A stretch of 64,000 nt of DNA from Ambrosia x helenae (GCA_030844895.1 CM061224.1:79340127-79404126); one strand, 5' to 3'. Shown: positions 35,301-48,203, counted from the first letter of the stretch. Program-made: numbers and translations. Notes: a model not told the origin generated them from the letters alone.

Positions 35301-36070
35301 CCAGTATACATAGGAAGACCAAGTACATCATTTTACTTCCATTTTAAATTTTCAAAACCTGAATTTCCTTTGAGAATCGGTCAAATCTTCATGGAAGGTC
35401 AATTTTCATAAAAGATAAACAAATTAAAATAAACCTCAAACTATTTACGATGCATCTTTTTGTGAGAATCATGTGCAAGAAGATCATATCAGCTTTGTCA
35501 AACTGTAACACACCATTAGTATATTTATTCTGATTAAGTTATTGAAGTGTCAGCATGCAGTCCAAGACGTTACCAGCATCGTTTATCAACTTAAATAAAC
35601 ATACACACACGTCTTCAAGTTATTTATTTTTCCGTGTGTCATAACGTGTATTATAATGAAATAAATGTGTGTCCCACATCATGACATACCCCCGTGATCA
35701 AGATATGCAAAAAGCTGCTTCATAACATGTGAGTATATTATTGACATTTGTATGGTTTAATAGGTCAAGATCATTGATGATCAGGCCTGCATATATTTGG
35801 ATGCAACAGAGAGACCATTGGATTCTCGACCAGGGTTAGGGTAAATATCAAATTTTTGGTATGATCATTGCTTTAGGCTTTTGATTTGTACCTTTAGCTT
35901 GAATTCTCTTTGTGAATTTGGGTTTTGGCATTTCCTTATTGCTCTTTTTAAGACATCCTGACTGTGCCTAGGTCAAGATATATCTAGATGCATTAGAAGC
36001 GTAGCCAGGAAATCTCAAACTTTGGCAATCTATCAATGCAAGGTTTAAGACCATAAAATCATACGCCACT
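35301..36070 (-). other. Diverged copy of the Copia post-pol non-coding block; no gene
   Basis: 35600-36000 matches, with many changes, the block at 41600-42170: cccacatcatgacatac.cccgt, gggttttggcat, and gctctttttaagacatcctgactg versus gctcttttataaagataccctgtctg. Orientation is the same as the Copia element to the right. Confidence 0.5.
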
Positions 36071-36121
36071 TATGTGTTACCCAGAACTTACACAGTGCTT
36101 AATTTGGTGAAAATCACTCAC

Positions 36122-36394
36122 CTATATGACATGGACCCCATATTTCACCGGGGTATTAATCTGGAAATGAGTCGTTGTAAGGTGAAACCAACATTTGGTG
36201 AAAAACACCTTATTCGAGGGGATATCCCCCTTGGGGGCCATAAACGTCGTCAAGCCGACAGCTGGCAATTCCTGCTCCCATGACAGATCTATCTCGAATG
36301 TTCTTATAAACTCACTGAATCTCTGGGCATGCAAATTGATTGTGGTGGTATCCATTAGCTTTAGAGGAGGTTTAGTCTTGTTTTGTTTATCTGC
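36122..36394 (-). pseudogene. Short ORF, possible retroelement fragment
   Basis: Minus-strand frame from ATG 36394 (MADKQNKTKPPLKLMDTT), ~90 codons to a stop at 36122, then weakly open beyond (VIFTKLSTVQVL). The stretch TTFMAPKGDIPSNKVFFTKCWFHL has the flavour of the putative gypsy-type transposon domain seen in many plant repeats. That is a weak impression. It follows 5'-UTR-like pyrimidine-rich sequence at 36400-36490. Confidence 0.25.
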
Positions 36395-36419
36395 CATATC
36401 GTTAGTAGTTTGAGACAAC

Positions 36420-37000
36420 TCAGACGTGTATGTGTAGAAGAAAGATAAAAAATAGGTCGGAGAAGATGCAGATTGGCCGGAAAGATTGAAGATTTGTCGG
36501 AGAGACGAAGAATTTTTTAGAGAGAATTAGTGGAAAGTTGGAAAAAAGTGGGAGAGATGCTAGGGGTAAGGACTAATTATACCTATCTCATTTAATGGGA
36601 TGGGACGATAACTGTATAATCGCAGCAGTTATCGTTGCGAAGGTCTAACCAGAAGATGCCACGTGGACCACGTTTTCCTAATTGACCAGACGCATGTAAG
36701 TGCCCACTAACTCGCCTAACACAAGATGAAATAGTAGCCCAATAACATGCCATACATCACGTGTAAATGGCCTAGACATCCCCCCTGTCACCTAACACAT
36801 GCCTGCTATGTCTCCTCAAAATTCAAAATGCCCCCTCAATTATTCCCATCACTAATGCAAATTTTCAATTGGCTACACATTAACTCTCCAAATATTTCCC
36901 ACCATAAATGCAACGTTTCAAATGGCTGCGTATTAACTCCTCAAAAAGCTTCAAGAGACGTCCCCGTAGGATTCCTCATTAAGAACATGCTTGCCACGTC
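36420..37000. other. No gene seen
   Basis: Spacer between the short ORF and the third ORF of the large Copia element. It contains repeated phrases near 36815-36955 (aattttcaattggctacacattaactc, then cgtttcaaatggctgcgtattaactc), a ~66-bp imperfect tandem duplication. Confidence 0.45.
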
Positions 37001-37004
37001 ATCA

Positions 37005-40000
37005 ACATGCTTTAGTTTGACATAACTTGTAAGGACGATGGTATTTCATCGCTTGTTCACCATCCTTCTCTTCACAATAGATTGGATTGTAATATAGCAT
37101 GATTATGTCTTCATAAGAACAGTTAATCAACCACATGGGATCAAATATGCGAATCTTTTTGTACTCTCCCCTTTTTTCATTCAGTAAGATGGCGACTTCT
37201 GCGGTTCTCCAATCATAGTACCACATCACGAAATCTTTGCTGAAGTGTTGTTGGATAGGCATCAACGGAATACGCTTCAACACTGTTGGTGGTTTATACT
37301 TCAAGGTAACCTTGTTCAGCCCAGTAATCGGATCAATTTCTTTATGGACTTTCCTAATAGGATACTGCGGCCTGAACACATCCCATCTCGTTCTACTCTC
37401 TCTAGCCATACGATCAGCAAAGTATCCAACTGCATCATTATTAACAGTTGCACCAGTCATAGTATGTCTGCAGATATCATGTACAGCCCAGTACGGTAAT
37501 GTCTTGATATTATGAAATCTATGGAAATACAAAATTCCTTTTTCCCACTTCACAGTAACGCACCGTAGTTGCCTAGGGTAATTCCATCCAAGAGCTCGGC
37601 CTTTGAACAGCTCATTGTGATATTTATAGAAACCACCCTGAACTTCAGTTTTGGGTTGGTTTGCTTCTTTCTCTTTTAACCTTCTCAACAAACTCTTCAA
37701 ATCATCAGATTGTTCAACATTCGGTATCTGATTATCAGCATTCTTAAATATTTCTTCAACAAATGTCTTACTCTTCTTCTCTGCAAGTTTCTCAGCCTAT
37801 TCAAAAACTTCTTCAGTAAATTCAGGAATCACATCTTCTTGTTTATCTTTAAAGTACTTAGGATATTCTTCGCTTGTAATATCCTCAATCTCAATATCTT
37901 CAAACAAAGGTGTATCTCTATCATCAGATTGATTTCTAGCTTCTTTTTCAGGAACATTTGGAATTTCATTATCATTCATCAATTCCTCAAGAGATTTTCC
38001 AAACCTGTTTTGCCAATCCTTCTAAAATCTCTTTGGCAATAGCTGCAGAAACTTCCCCAACCTCTAAATCAGGATCGTTATACTGCAATTCATACTTCAA
38101 ATCATCAGACTTAAAAATTTCTGGAAACTTTCAAGTCAATTCAATCGTCCAAACCTTCTGAGTCAACATCTGACAATACAAATTCTTATCTTCATCTGAT
38201 CAGGCTCTTATCTTTTCAGTCCAGAAAATACTGTCATCATCAGTATTTCCACCAGGTACTTTCTTAGAACTAGATTCACCTGTATCCTTCTTATCAGACT
38301 CCCTTTTCTCATATCTGTACTTGTCTATATCATTGTCATTGTCATCAAAACTACCATCATCAATACCTTTATCAGAACCGCCATCATCATTATCTTTCTT
38401 CTTTGGATTCTCATCACCAGCATCATTTGATAAATCTTCATCCTCATCTTCTTTCTCAGAATCAGATGGTTCGAAATCAACCTGCTCCTGTTCTGGTTCT
38501 TTATTTTGTTCACCAGCTTTCAATTGTGGAGCTTTCCCAAAAAGATAATCAATCATCTTCCTCAGATCCTTGTTGGTTGATTTAATCTTTTTGTTCTCTT
38601 GCAGAAGACACTTGATTCTATGTGTATTCCTCTGTTCATGAACTAACAATTTTTTGTTTTCTTCTTGAAGCTGATAAATCTTAGCTTCCAGCTCTTCTTG
38701 GCTTTCCTGTGAAGAAATAACAATCTTCAACATAGTCTCTTCATTCTTCTTCAGCTTCTCAATCTCCTGTTGTTGCTCATTAAACGCTTTCATCATATCA
38801 GCAATCTTTTTGTTAACTGCTTCCATCACGTCATCAGAAACAGTAACCTGAGCTGTAGAAGCCTCAGCAACAGGAGATTTCTTCTTCTGAAACTTCTGCA
38901 ATACATTCTCCAGATTAGCTTTAAAGTCTGTAGGAGGATTCATTTAAGTTTATTCAACAGATGTCTTCTTTTTCTTTACCACGGGGGATGTAAACGGTGT
39001 GGTAGCTTTTGAGCTTCCAATGTCAGGAACTTTCTTCCCAGCAACAAGTATTTCAATCTCTTTATCTCTTTTCTTTTTCGGGTTTGTCTTCTTAGCCATT
39101 GATTTAAACTTTGGCTTCAGAATCTTTCCAACCGCAACAGGAGATCCAGTAAAGTCTTGGTCTTCAACAATAATTGGACTCTTCTATCGTTATTCTTCAA
39201 TCGTTTTGTTCAAACTCTCAATCTCACCAGCCTTAGTGGCCTTGGGCTTAGTGGTCTTGACCGTTTCATTACACGAATCCCACTCTTCATTATCTTGAGT
39301 CTCTTCTGAATCAATCGACTCTTCATCAATAAGAAAAGTCTTGCTCTTTCCAGACTTCTTCTTAGCAACACTTTTCTGTCTCTTAGGCGCAGCTTCAACA
39401 ACTTTAGCTGTACCTTTTCCCGACTTTGCACCTTTGTTGATTACCTGTCTTTTCCTCTTTGCTTCAGGATCAACTGGTTATATAGGATCATTAGTATCAG
39501 AATCACTTCCAACATTTCTTACTTTATTTTCACCTGGATTCTTGTAACTTGGATTAATCAGATGACCAAACAAATTCTTGTGTGATGGTCTTTCATTTTC
39601 TGGAACACCCTTATACGCTTTCATCCTGCTCAGCGTACTCAGATTCATATGATGCTGAACCAAAATCTGGTTCGGATCTTTTCTCAGATTTGGATACTTC
39701 TTGTCAAAAATCATCTGTAGGAATCTTGGGTACATAAAAAACTTGTCAATTTTCAAACCTTTCCGCACTTCAAGCATGTGATCAAATATCATCCCAGAAA
39801 CATTGAATGGTTTGTTGATAATCAACGCAACCATCAAAGAACTAATACTGGTCCTCATCACATCATAACTGTTACGAACTGGTCCAAAGACAAGTAGAAT
39901 CACATGTGCCAAATACTTAAACTGTAGACACAGTTTAGCTTTATGCAGTAAACCATCTGTGATAGGACCAATGTACTTCATTTTGAGAAAGTACAGTCTT

Positions 40001-40374
40001 TGATCAATCCGTGAAAGTGCCCTAGGATCAGTAAGAGAATCTTTCAAATCCAAAGCTTTCCGAATATCCTCTTCAGTAACAAGCACAAGTTCTCCATGAA
40101 TCTTGCTTCAGATTTCCGTTTTGTTATCCCAGAAATCAATAATAGCACTCTTCTAGAACTCTACTTGATGATCTTTATAGATAGATGCTGGAGTAGCGAT
40201 AGCATAGGTCACCCTGCTTCTTCTTAAAAATTCCACGATCCCGGCAAATGCTTCATGTTGCCTTACCTCTTCGATAAAAGCACAGCAATTGTGATCTACT
40301 ATGAATAAGAACTTCTTTTCTTTTGATTTTTCCTGTTCAGCAATCTGTTTCTCCGGATTTTGTTGTTCAGCCAT
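37005..40374 (-). pseudogene. Third ORF of the SIRE-like Copia element (env-position protein)
   Basis: Reads from MAEQQNPEKQ (40374). From 40374 to 38200 everything is one frame broken only by stops near 40156, 40111, 39478, 39190, 39184, 38949 and 38943. One frameshift lies between 38200 and 37982, after which the frame runs to 37005. Unbroken it would be about 1,100 residues. Parts in order: a globular N-terminal region (FIVDHNCCAFIEEVRQHEAF to about 39500), a Lys/Arg-rich linker (AKRKRQ, KKKSGKSK, KKTNPKKKRDK), a coiled coil (EQQQEIEKLKKNEE to KSTNKDLRKMIDYLF, 38850-38550), an Asp/Glu/Ser acidic stretch (38520-38300), and a C-terminal globular region rich in aromatics (WYYDWRTAEVAILLNEKRG). 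I see no signal peptide or membrane segment, so envelope is only a positional name. Nuclear-localisation-like basic clusters are present. Similar ORFs occur, from memory, in daisy-family Copia elements. Confidence 0.65.
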
Positions 40375-42518
40375 TGAAAATCTGCAAAACAAAAACATGA
40401 AATTTATCAGAAACGGACAAAATTTGATTTTTGGTTAAAAATCCTTCCTTCGACCCAAACGTGGGTTCGAATGAAGAATTTTGTTGGTTTGAATGTGGAA
40501 ATTTGGTTCGACTGTGGAAATTATTTGAAAAAGTTGTACATTCGACCAAACTACCCACCTTCGACCGTTTCAGGCTACATTCGACCTGTTTCAAGTGGTC
40601 GAATCAGTCTGTGATCATTCAAATTACCAAAATCAAAACTAGCCATGATAAACATCAAATTATTGTTTGTATGAATCCTAATATGGCCGATAACCCTTTA
40701 TCAATAATCAATTTCATCAAACAATCTGTTTTCGATATTAAAATCTAGGGTTTATAGATTTTTAATCATCATCAAATCTATTCGTTAATGTGTTATTAAC
40801 CTAGATTTTGAAATATTCTCCCCCTAAAACTAACGAAAACTGTTAAACAAACATCAATTGATCCAAAACAACACATTATGATGTCCAATTTTGTGTCAAG
40901 GGTTCCAGGAACAATTCTAATGATTCTGACTTTGATATCCAGCCAATACCTGTGATTCTGTTATGGAAATGATCAGTGTAATGTCAGGAACAAGATTATA
41001 AAGACTGAAATTCAAAATCAAAATAGTCTCTCACTTTCAGAAATTTGAAAAAAAAATTAGTGAGGGTTCGAATGAGAAACTTCATTCCACCTCAGACCCT
41101 AGTTAAAGGCTCGAATGAAGACTAGAGGGTTCGAATGAACAAAGTTCAAATAAACACTCTCATTCGACCACTTTATAGGTTCAAATGTAGACTCAAATGC
41201 ACCTTCGACCCATCGAAGGGGGGAATGAGCATTTAGAAAAATGAAATTTTTACCAAATCTCAAAATCGAATACTGTTTAAACATTTTCGAACATGTTGAC
41301 CTTCAAACATTCATCATTTTTCATTTAAATGTCACAAAACTCAAATGGTCTGTCAAACTTCAGAAAATCATCATCAATCACCATCAGTTATAAAAAATAA
41401 AGCAGAAATGTAAAATCTTTTGGATTTTCTAAAATTTTTGTTAAAACACACCAAAAATCTTTTTGAGTTTTTGTAGATTTTGCAGTAAATGTAAAATGCA
41501 GAAATGTAAACATAAAGCAGTAAACATTTTGTGATTTCCGGTAAGAGGATCATATCAGTTTTTGAGAAATCTGATCACATCGTTGATCTTTATAGTTTAT
41601 TTTCATTAAAGACAATGTGTATGATCCGGCAATTGGTGATATTGTTATCCACATAAACTTACATGCAGACTGTTGTGCAATGCTTTAGACTGATACGGCT
41701 ATATATATTATAAACTTATTCATCTGTGGTTCCCACACACACGACATACTCCCGTATCAAGGAATTTTGCACAAATATCCATTGTAACGCGTGATTATGC
41801 TTTCGTTATCTGTAATTACAAGGTATGAGCCACAGAGGTGTACAGGTCAGCAACTCAATGCTACAAAGTAACATGTGCACTCTACCAGGTTGAGGTCTCA
41901 TATCAATCATGATTTGCATCAATGATTAGATACGATGCATTAGATAATCTTTGATTATCGTCATACATTTAAAGTTCCTCAATTAGGTAACTTTAGGTTT
42001 TGGCATCAAAGCTCTTTTATAAAGATACCCTGTCTGATCTAGGTCTGTAAAACCTTACGACAAAAGATCAGAAAGGCTATCCCCAGATAACTAATAACAT
42101 AACGACCTGAAACCTCTGAATTTTGTACAAACCCTATCAAACGAAATTACGGTACCAAGACCATATGCCCATGAGGTGTTCATCCACATAACAAATCATT
42201 TGATATGTATGTATCAGGCACGTAGTAATAGGTCTACAAAGCCTACCAGCACATCACATAGACTCAACACACGCCTTATAATAGCATTTCAATTTTCTAG
42301 CATGTGTCAGATCCCTACTGATGTACTATCATTTCCTCTTTTACTCCTGGAAAATCATTTTGGATTTTTCTGATTTTTATGGCTTTTTGACTTTTTCAAT
42401 GTTTTTGGTTTTTCTAAAAAAATAAGACTCCCACTAAAATGTAAAATATATTTTTGGATTTTTTGATTTTTCTAAAAAACAGTAAAAACTAAAATAAAGT
42501 GATAAACCGAGGTGATGA
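40375..42518 (-). other. Non-coding spacer between pol and third ORF, with conserved block
   Basis: 41600-42170 matches, in opposite orientation, 50690-51130 of the gag-only Copia element: catatggtcttggtaccg, aacctgaaacctccg-like, gcaaatcatgattgatat, ataatcacgcgttacaatg. Shared sequence continues to 41410 (atgatcctcttaccggaaa; caaaaagatttttggtgtgtttta). 40445-40610 and 41060-41230 are studded with TTCGAA/ATTCGACC motifs. A purine tract ttagggggagaat on the minus strand (about 40820) resembles one at 51550. Confidence 0.65.
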
Positions 42519-45500
42519 TCAGTCTTGTTTCTCTTTTAAACCATTGGCTTTTAGCAAAAATTTGAATCTCGATCTATCAAAAGCTTTGGTAAAAAGATCA
42601 GCCCGCTGATAATCAGTGTGGATTTTGACCATGTCAATCAACCCTTTAGCATAACAGGCACGGATAAAGTGATACTTAATCCGGATATGCTTAGCCTTGG
42701 AGTGATTGTTCATGTCTTTCGTGAGTGCAATGGCAGCTTCATTGTCACAATAAATTGGGGTTTTAAGATACTGCAAACCGTAATCGCGCATCTGCTATTG
42801 AATCCACAGAACCTGTGAACAGCAACTAGAGGCTGCTACATATTCTGCTTCACAAGTAGATAGAGCGACTGATGTCTGCTTCTTACACTGCCAGGTCACG
42901 AGCCTGCTCCCAAAGAATTGACATCCAGCTGTTGTGGATTTACTGTCTTTGTCACAGCCACCATAATCTGCATCACTGAAAGCAACAAAGTCAAAATTAT
43001 CATCATAAGGGTACCAAAGTCCTCTCGACGGACAACCCTTCAGATATCTCAGGATTCGTTTGACAGATGTTAGATGACTCTATTTCGGCTTCGATTGGAA
43101 TTGTGCACAGAGACATGTTGCGAACATTATGTCTGGACGAGATGCAGTCAGGTACATCAACGATCCGATTATGGCTCGATAAGTGAATCGATCAATGAGC
43201 TCCCCCTTAGCGTCAACTCCAATCCCGTGATTAGGTTGTATTGGGGTATCCATAGACTTGGAATCTTCCATCTGGAACTGGCTTAAGACTTCATATACGT
43301 ATTTCGTCTAGTGAATAAAAATGCCCGTTGGCAATTGATCCACCTGCAAGCCTAGGAAAAACTGCATTTCTCCCATTGCGCTCATCTCGAACTTTTCCTG
43401 CATGACTCTTTCAAATTCTCTGCACAAAAGTTCATTAGTAGAACCAAAAATAATATCGTCAACATATATCTGAACGAGAAGCAAGTCACCCTCTGTTCTT
43501 TTTGTGAACAGGATACAGTCTACCAAACCTAGTTTGAATCCTTTTGAAAGTAGGTACGTGCTCAGCTCCTCATACCATTGGCGTGGATCTTGGTGCAACC
43601 CATAAAGTGCTTTGTTGAGTACGTAAACCTTATCCCGGTGGATAGGATCTTCAAAGCCTTGTGGTTGACCAACGTAAACCTCTTCCTTGACTACACCGTA
43701 CAGAAATGTGCTCTTCACATCCATTTGATACACCTTAAATTTCATGTAGGAAGCAAACGCTAGAAACATTCGAATAGCTTATATACGTGCCACTGGTGCA
43801 TAAACTTCATTGTAGTCTATTCCTTCAGTTTGACTAAATCCCTGAACGACCAATCGAGCTTTGTTTTGTACAATTACCCCTCGATCATCTTTCTTACACT
43901 TAAAAACCTATTTAGAACCAATCTTCTTTCTCCATGGAGGTAAATCTGTAAATGTCCAAACTCCCAGCTTCTGAAACTGTAACAATTCCTCTTGCATAAC
44001 TTCAACCCAGGCATCATCCAATAAAGCATCTTTGTATGTCCGTGGCTCAACCTGCGAAATATAACAAGCAAAGGACCAGTCATTTTGACAACCAGACATT
44101 TGAATTTTAGCATAAAGGGCTAGGGCTCCAATATTATCATGTGAAGTTGCTCGACAAAGTTATCCTCTAGTCATAACACTGCTTCCGGGGTCACCAATAA
44201 CTTGCTAAAGCGGATGAATCTGATGAATCCGAGATTCTGGATGATCAGGAACCAAAACTCCAGTTTGAGTAGTTAGATTCTCTGTCGTATCTAGATCATT
44301 ACCCGTATTTGATGATGAAGCAACATCTGGATGTGGGTTTACTGGTGGTTTCTCCATAGCATGATCTAGAATAGCTTCACTGGAAATGTCATCTTCATCT
44401 TCCGATTCAGATGTGTCAAGAGTAGTCGAAGCTTCTTGAAAACCCTCTTCTTCATTCACACGAACATTAGTATAATTAGAAGCTGCTGGAGGAGTTACGG
44501 TGATCGGACGCACCAACGATGAAGTCACTGCGTTTTCACACTCGTAATAAAGTCGTAGAACAGCCTCTTTAACCAAGTTATCTAGATTGAATGATTCAAA
44601 CAAATCTTTATAATCAAACATCTAGTCAAGACCACTTCCTTGTACATTATGAGTGTATCGTTGTACTTCAACTTTAGCCCACTCCTCTACCTGTCGAGTT
44701 CTTTTGTTGAATACCCGTTTGAGCGGGGTTGCATATCCAACAAAGTATCCCTCTTCAGCTTTCGGTGCAAATTTCTCAGTCGGATTCAACATCGAACAAG
44801 GTGCCCCAAACAGTTCAAGATACTCCAAATTCGGCTTTCTTTTATTCAACAGTTCATAAGAAGTTTTGCCAAACTTCTTCACTGTTAATACACGATTCAA
44901 GGTGTAACAAGCTGCGTAAATAGCTTCATTCCAAAACATTACTGGAACATTCGAATCCGCAAGCATTGTTCGTGTCGTTTCTATTAGAGTCCTATTTTTC
45001 CTTTCTGCAACATCGTTCTGTTGTGGAGTGTACGGAGCACTATATTCATGATGAATTCCCTTGTCTTAATAAAGTGCATCCATCTGAGAATTTTTAAACT
45101 ACGTCCCAATGACACTACGAATTCTTTTGACCTTCAATCCGTAAACATTCTCCAATCGGGCGAACAGAACCTTCAAATTATTAAACGTGTCTCTTTTGTG
45201 TTGCAAGCACATCACCCACGAGAATCTCGAGTAATCGTCAGTAACCACAAGACAGTAAAGCTCTCCAGAATGACTCTTACGCTTGACAAGTCTGAAAAGA
45301 TCCATATGCAAACGCTCAAGTGGCATATCTACAGAGTTCACTTTCTTTGGTTTGTCGAACTGTTTGTGTTGTTTCCCCTTTTTGCAACTCATGCATTTAT
45401 CATTGAGATGAAAATGCTTCACATTAACCCCTTATACAAGCCCGTTCTTCACCAAATGATTCATCTTTCTGAGGTGAATATGTCCCATCCTTCTGTGCCA

Positions 45501-45953
45501 CATTATCGATTCCTTTTCTGTAGCTTTGGATAGAAAACATGTGACTTGGCCCTGGGTTGTCATAGCCTTGCTCATATCAAGAATGTACAAATTGTTCACT
45601 CATGGTTCTTTCAACATGATCCATTCTTTTGGTATGACGAAACCAGGTTTCAGAATATAGCAAGATTTATCATCAAAGTGTACAGAAAACTGTTTGTCAC
45701 AAATTCGGTTGACACTCAACAAATTCTAATCGATCTGCTTCACATAAGATATTCTTTCAAAACTCACCATCCTGTTGCTAACACTCCCTTCCATCGTGAT
45801 ATAACCTCCTTTATTACTCGCAAACGCCACATACCCTCCATTAACGTTCTTGATATCGAATAGCAGCATTAAGTCTCCGGTCAGGTGCCCAGAAGCTCCA
45901 CTGTTGACAATCCAAAGACTGCTAATAGGGCTAGCTGGAGCTCCCTGCACCAA
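42519..45953 (-). pseudogene. Copia pol: protease, integrase, RT, RNase H (decayed)
   Basis: Order of a Copia polyprotein. Protease: WIVNSGASGHLTG, where the catalytic Asp is Asn (codon 45905-45903, GAC to AAC). Integrase: zinc-binding remnant CMSCKKGKQHKQF, MPLERLHMDLF with the first catalytic Asp, then IRSVIGT (45120-45099), where the second catalytic Asp and next Asn are Val and Ile. The C-terminal part NEAIYAACYTLNRVL to FVGYATPLKRVFN is present. A linker rich in Ser/Glu/Asp follows (44621-44205). RT: MDVKSTFLYG and YVDDIIFGS (43466-43440). RNase H: IYCDNEAAIALTKD to DLFTKAFDRSRF, ending at 42519. Several stops and frameshifts separate the pieces. Clade by motif memory: SIRE/Maximus. Confidence 0.92.
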
Positions 45954-46075
45954 ACAAAGAAATGATTAGATCTTTCGGGGGACCCAAGCCTGTTTGGTCT
46001 TGGGTCTTTGAGTGTTAAACTTCAAGGATTCATTTTCAGCAACATTAGGTTTTGAATCGACCTTTTTCTGATCAT

Positions 46076-46776
46076 TCAAACCTTTCGCAATCTGAGTTTT
46101 GACATTAGCAGTTGAGGTAGAAGCACTAGGAGAACCCACTGGTGACCAGGATTGTTCGGAACGTTTAAGAATCCTAATCTGAGATTTGTGTGTCTCGGCA
46201 GATTTCTTTGTATCGTTCGTAAAAGAAACTTTCTTAGGTACCTTTTCTGACTTAACAGAAACAAGTCCAACTTGTGACTATACTGCTGCTTGTTCTCAAC
46301 TTCGTGCCTTTTGTGCCGCACATACGGGCAGTGAGCAAGTAAATGCCCTCTCTCCCCGCATTTGTAACACGCACGGTATTCCTCAAATACATTTTTAGAA
46401 TTCCGCTTAGCATATGAAGTGATTGGAAATTGATCATCAACAAATCTACATCTTAAACTCATTAGAGCTGGGTCCATTGAGTAAGCCAGCTCAAAAACTG
46501 CAATTGCCTTTTCTTTATGGTTGATGAATTCAGTGACATGAACTTTTAGTTCTTTAGGAGTATCAAAATAGAGTTTCTTTAAAAGTTTAGGAGGAAAATC
46601 ATTGGTCCTTTCGAGTTTAGGAAACCAGATAGTTCTTTCCTGCCAGATTTTATCAATCTTTGAATAGTTTGCAAATTTTATTGGATACTCCTCGTCAGAG
46701 ATTATCTTATTGGATCCTTCCATCCGATAGAAAACCTTGACAGGTTTGTCAACTGAATCGTTTTTCACATTCTTTT
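46076..46776 (-). pseudogene. Copia gag, 3' part (after the CACTA insertion)
   Basis: Continues the gag that stops at 57898. Contains KVFYRMEGSNKIISDEEYP, a basic linker and the second zinc knuckle CYKCGERGHLLAHC (CX2CX4HX4C). The frame decays after HKRHEVENKQQYSHK. A gap of ~120 bases precedes the protease piece. Joining 57898 to 46776 across the CACTA element keeps the gag frame if a 2-bp duplication (TT) is assumed. Confidence 0.82.
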
Positions 46777-46995
46777 CACTACTAGAAAACAGGTCTAATG
46801 CAACTTTTTATAGGCAACCTTTTCCATTTGAGTTGCCTTTGACTCTAATGCAACTTTGATGAACATAAAGGTTGCATTAGATAGTTGCAAAATTGTGTTG
46901 AATTTGCAACCGTTTTATTAAATAGTTGTGAATTCACTAAAAATTGCAACCTTTTTTCTTGAAAGGTTGCAAATTTAATTGAAAGTTTCAATTTT

Positions 46996-47626
46996 TGTTA
47001 GTGCATTATTCATGTATGTCCCTAGCTAGTGATCCGGTACAGAATGTCGAAGGTTCAGATAATCAGAAAACGAACAAGATTTAAACATGAAGTCAATCCA
47101 ATCAATAGTCGAGGGGGAGTTTGTAGATGCACGTATTGCGACTAGTGATTGGATCTACAATGTTAACATGTGTTAAAAAGTGCTGATTACATGTGTTAAA
47201 AAGTGCTGATGGGTTGAAAGTGGAAAAAGTGGGCGAAGGTGGAAATATAGTGGAAAAAGTGGGCGAATGAAGAATCATACTGGGCGAATGTGGAAAGTGT
47301 CCACATTCGCACCATGAAAAGGGGTGAACCTGCAGACAGTATAAATAGATTTTGAGTATTTGTGATGAAAAGAGAGTTATTAGTTGTGTGTGTTTTGAGG
47401 TCAGGTTCCAGGTTAGATTGAAAGTGTCTGTATTTGATCTAGATTAACTGAATTGTGATTGTAATCAAGTTTATTCAAAAGTTAATCTATGAAAAGCTTT
47501 GAAAATGATGTTGATTGTGTTTTGATTTGAGTTTCTATCAGTTTGTTCAAAGCTAGGGTTTCCGCACCTGGTTTTGTAACTTGTATGATCATCTAATCCT
47601 GTTTTAGTCAAAATCTTTCGCTTACA
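46996..47626 (+). repeat. 5' LTR of element E
   Basis: 631 bp, TGTTAGTGCATT to TTTCGCTTACA. It has repeated gggcgaatgtggaa-type motifs (47229-47310) upstream of the TATA box. Confidence 0.95.
47340..47348 (+). promoter_or_regulatory. TATA box of element E (5' LTR)
   Basis: TATAAATAG, 344 bases into the LTR. The same motif is at 52384-52392 in the 3' LTR. Likely core promoter. Confidence 0.65.
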
Positions 47627-47629
47627 AAG

Positions 47630-47642
47630 TGGTATCAGAGCC
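47630..47642 (+). other. Primer binding site of element E
   Basis: TGGTATCAGAGCC, three bases after the LTR. Initiator tRNA-Met type. Confidence 0.93.
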
Positions 47643-47933
47643 ATACGGATCATACACCAACAAATTTGATAAACTCAGAGCTGATTAGGACATATTTTTG
47701 ATCAAAATACATCTGTTTTTGCATGAAAATGGTTTTTGAGTGTTTTTGATTGATTTGAAGTTGATTTTGTGGTTAAAATCTAAAATTCCAAGAATTAAAG
47801 TTGCTCCAAATCAATTCCGAATCATAACCTGATTAAGATCATTCAAATCCACAAACTTTTGAAAATCAGAGATCAAAATAACCGTTTTTCAAAGTGTAAC
47901 CGTTTTTCAAATCTGAATTTTTCTTAAAACTGG

Positions 47934-48203
47934 GCGAACCTGGAGTCATTATGGGCGAACCTGGAAACTTTTTGGGCGAACCTGGAACTTTTTGGGCGAA
48001 TCTGGAACTGTAGTGGGCGAACCTGAAAATTTTTGGGCGAACGTGGAATAGAAGTGGTCGAACGTAGACATTTTTGGGCGAACGTGGAATTTGAATTTTG
48101 ATATTCTACATTCTGGTGTTTATTCTACATTGGCTGATACTTTTGGGCGAACGTGGAATCAAAAGGGGCGAACGTAGAATTACCAGGGGCGAACGTAGAA
48201 TTT
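47934..48203 (+). repeat. Eleven copies of GGGCGAACNTGGAA in the leader
   Basis: Eleven near-copies of gggcgaacctggaa or gggcgaacgtagaa at spacings of about 20-30 bases, with one wider gap, separated by T-rich spacers and ending ~60 bases before gag. The LTR carries relatives (gggcgaatgtggaa). Confidence 0.9.

Noticed and set aside
39210..39431. Arg/Leu-rich 73-codon frame
   Set aside because: It is a shifted reading of the Lys-rich linker of the third ORF.
45021..45533. Plus-strand open frame of 170 codons
   Set aside because: It is antisense to the Copia integrase and has no domain of its own.
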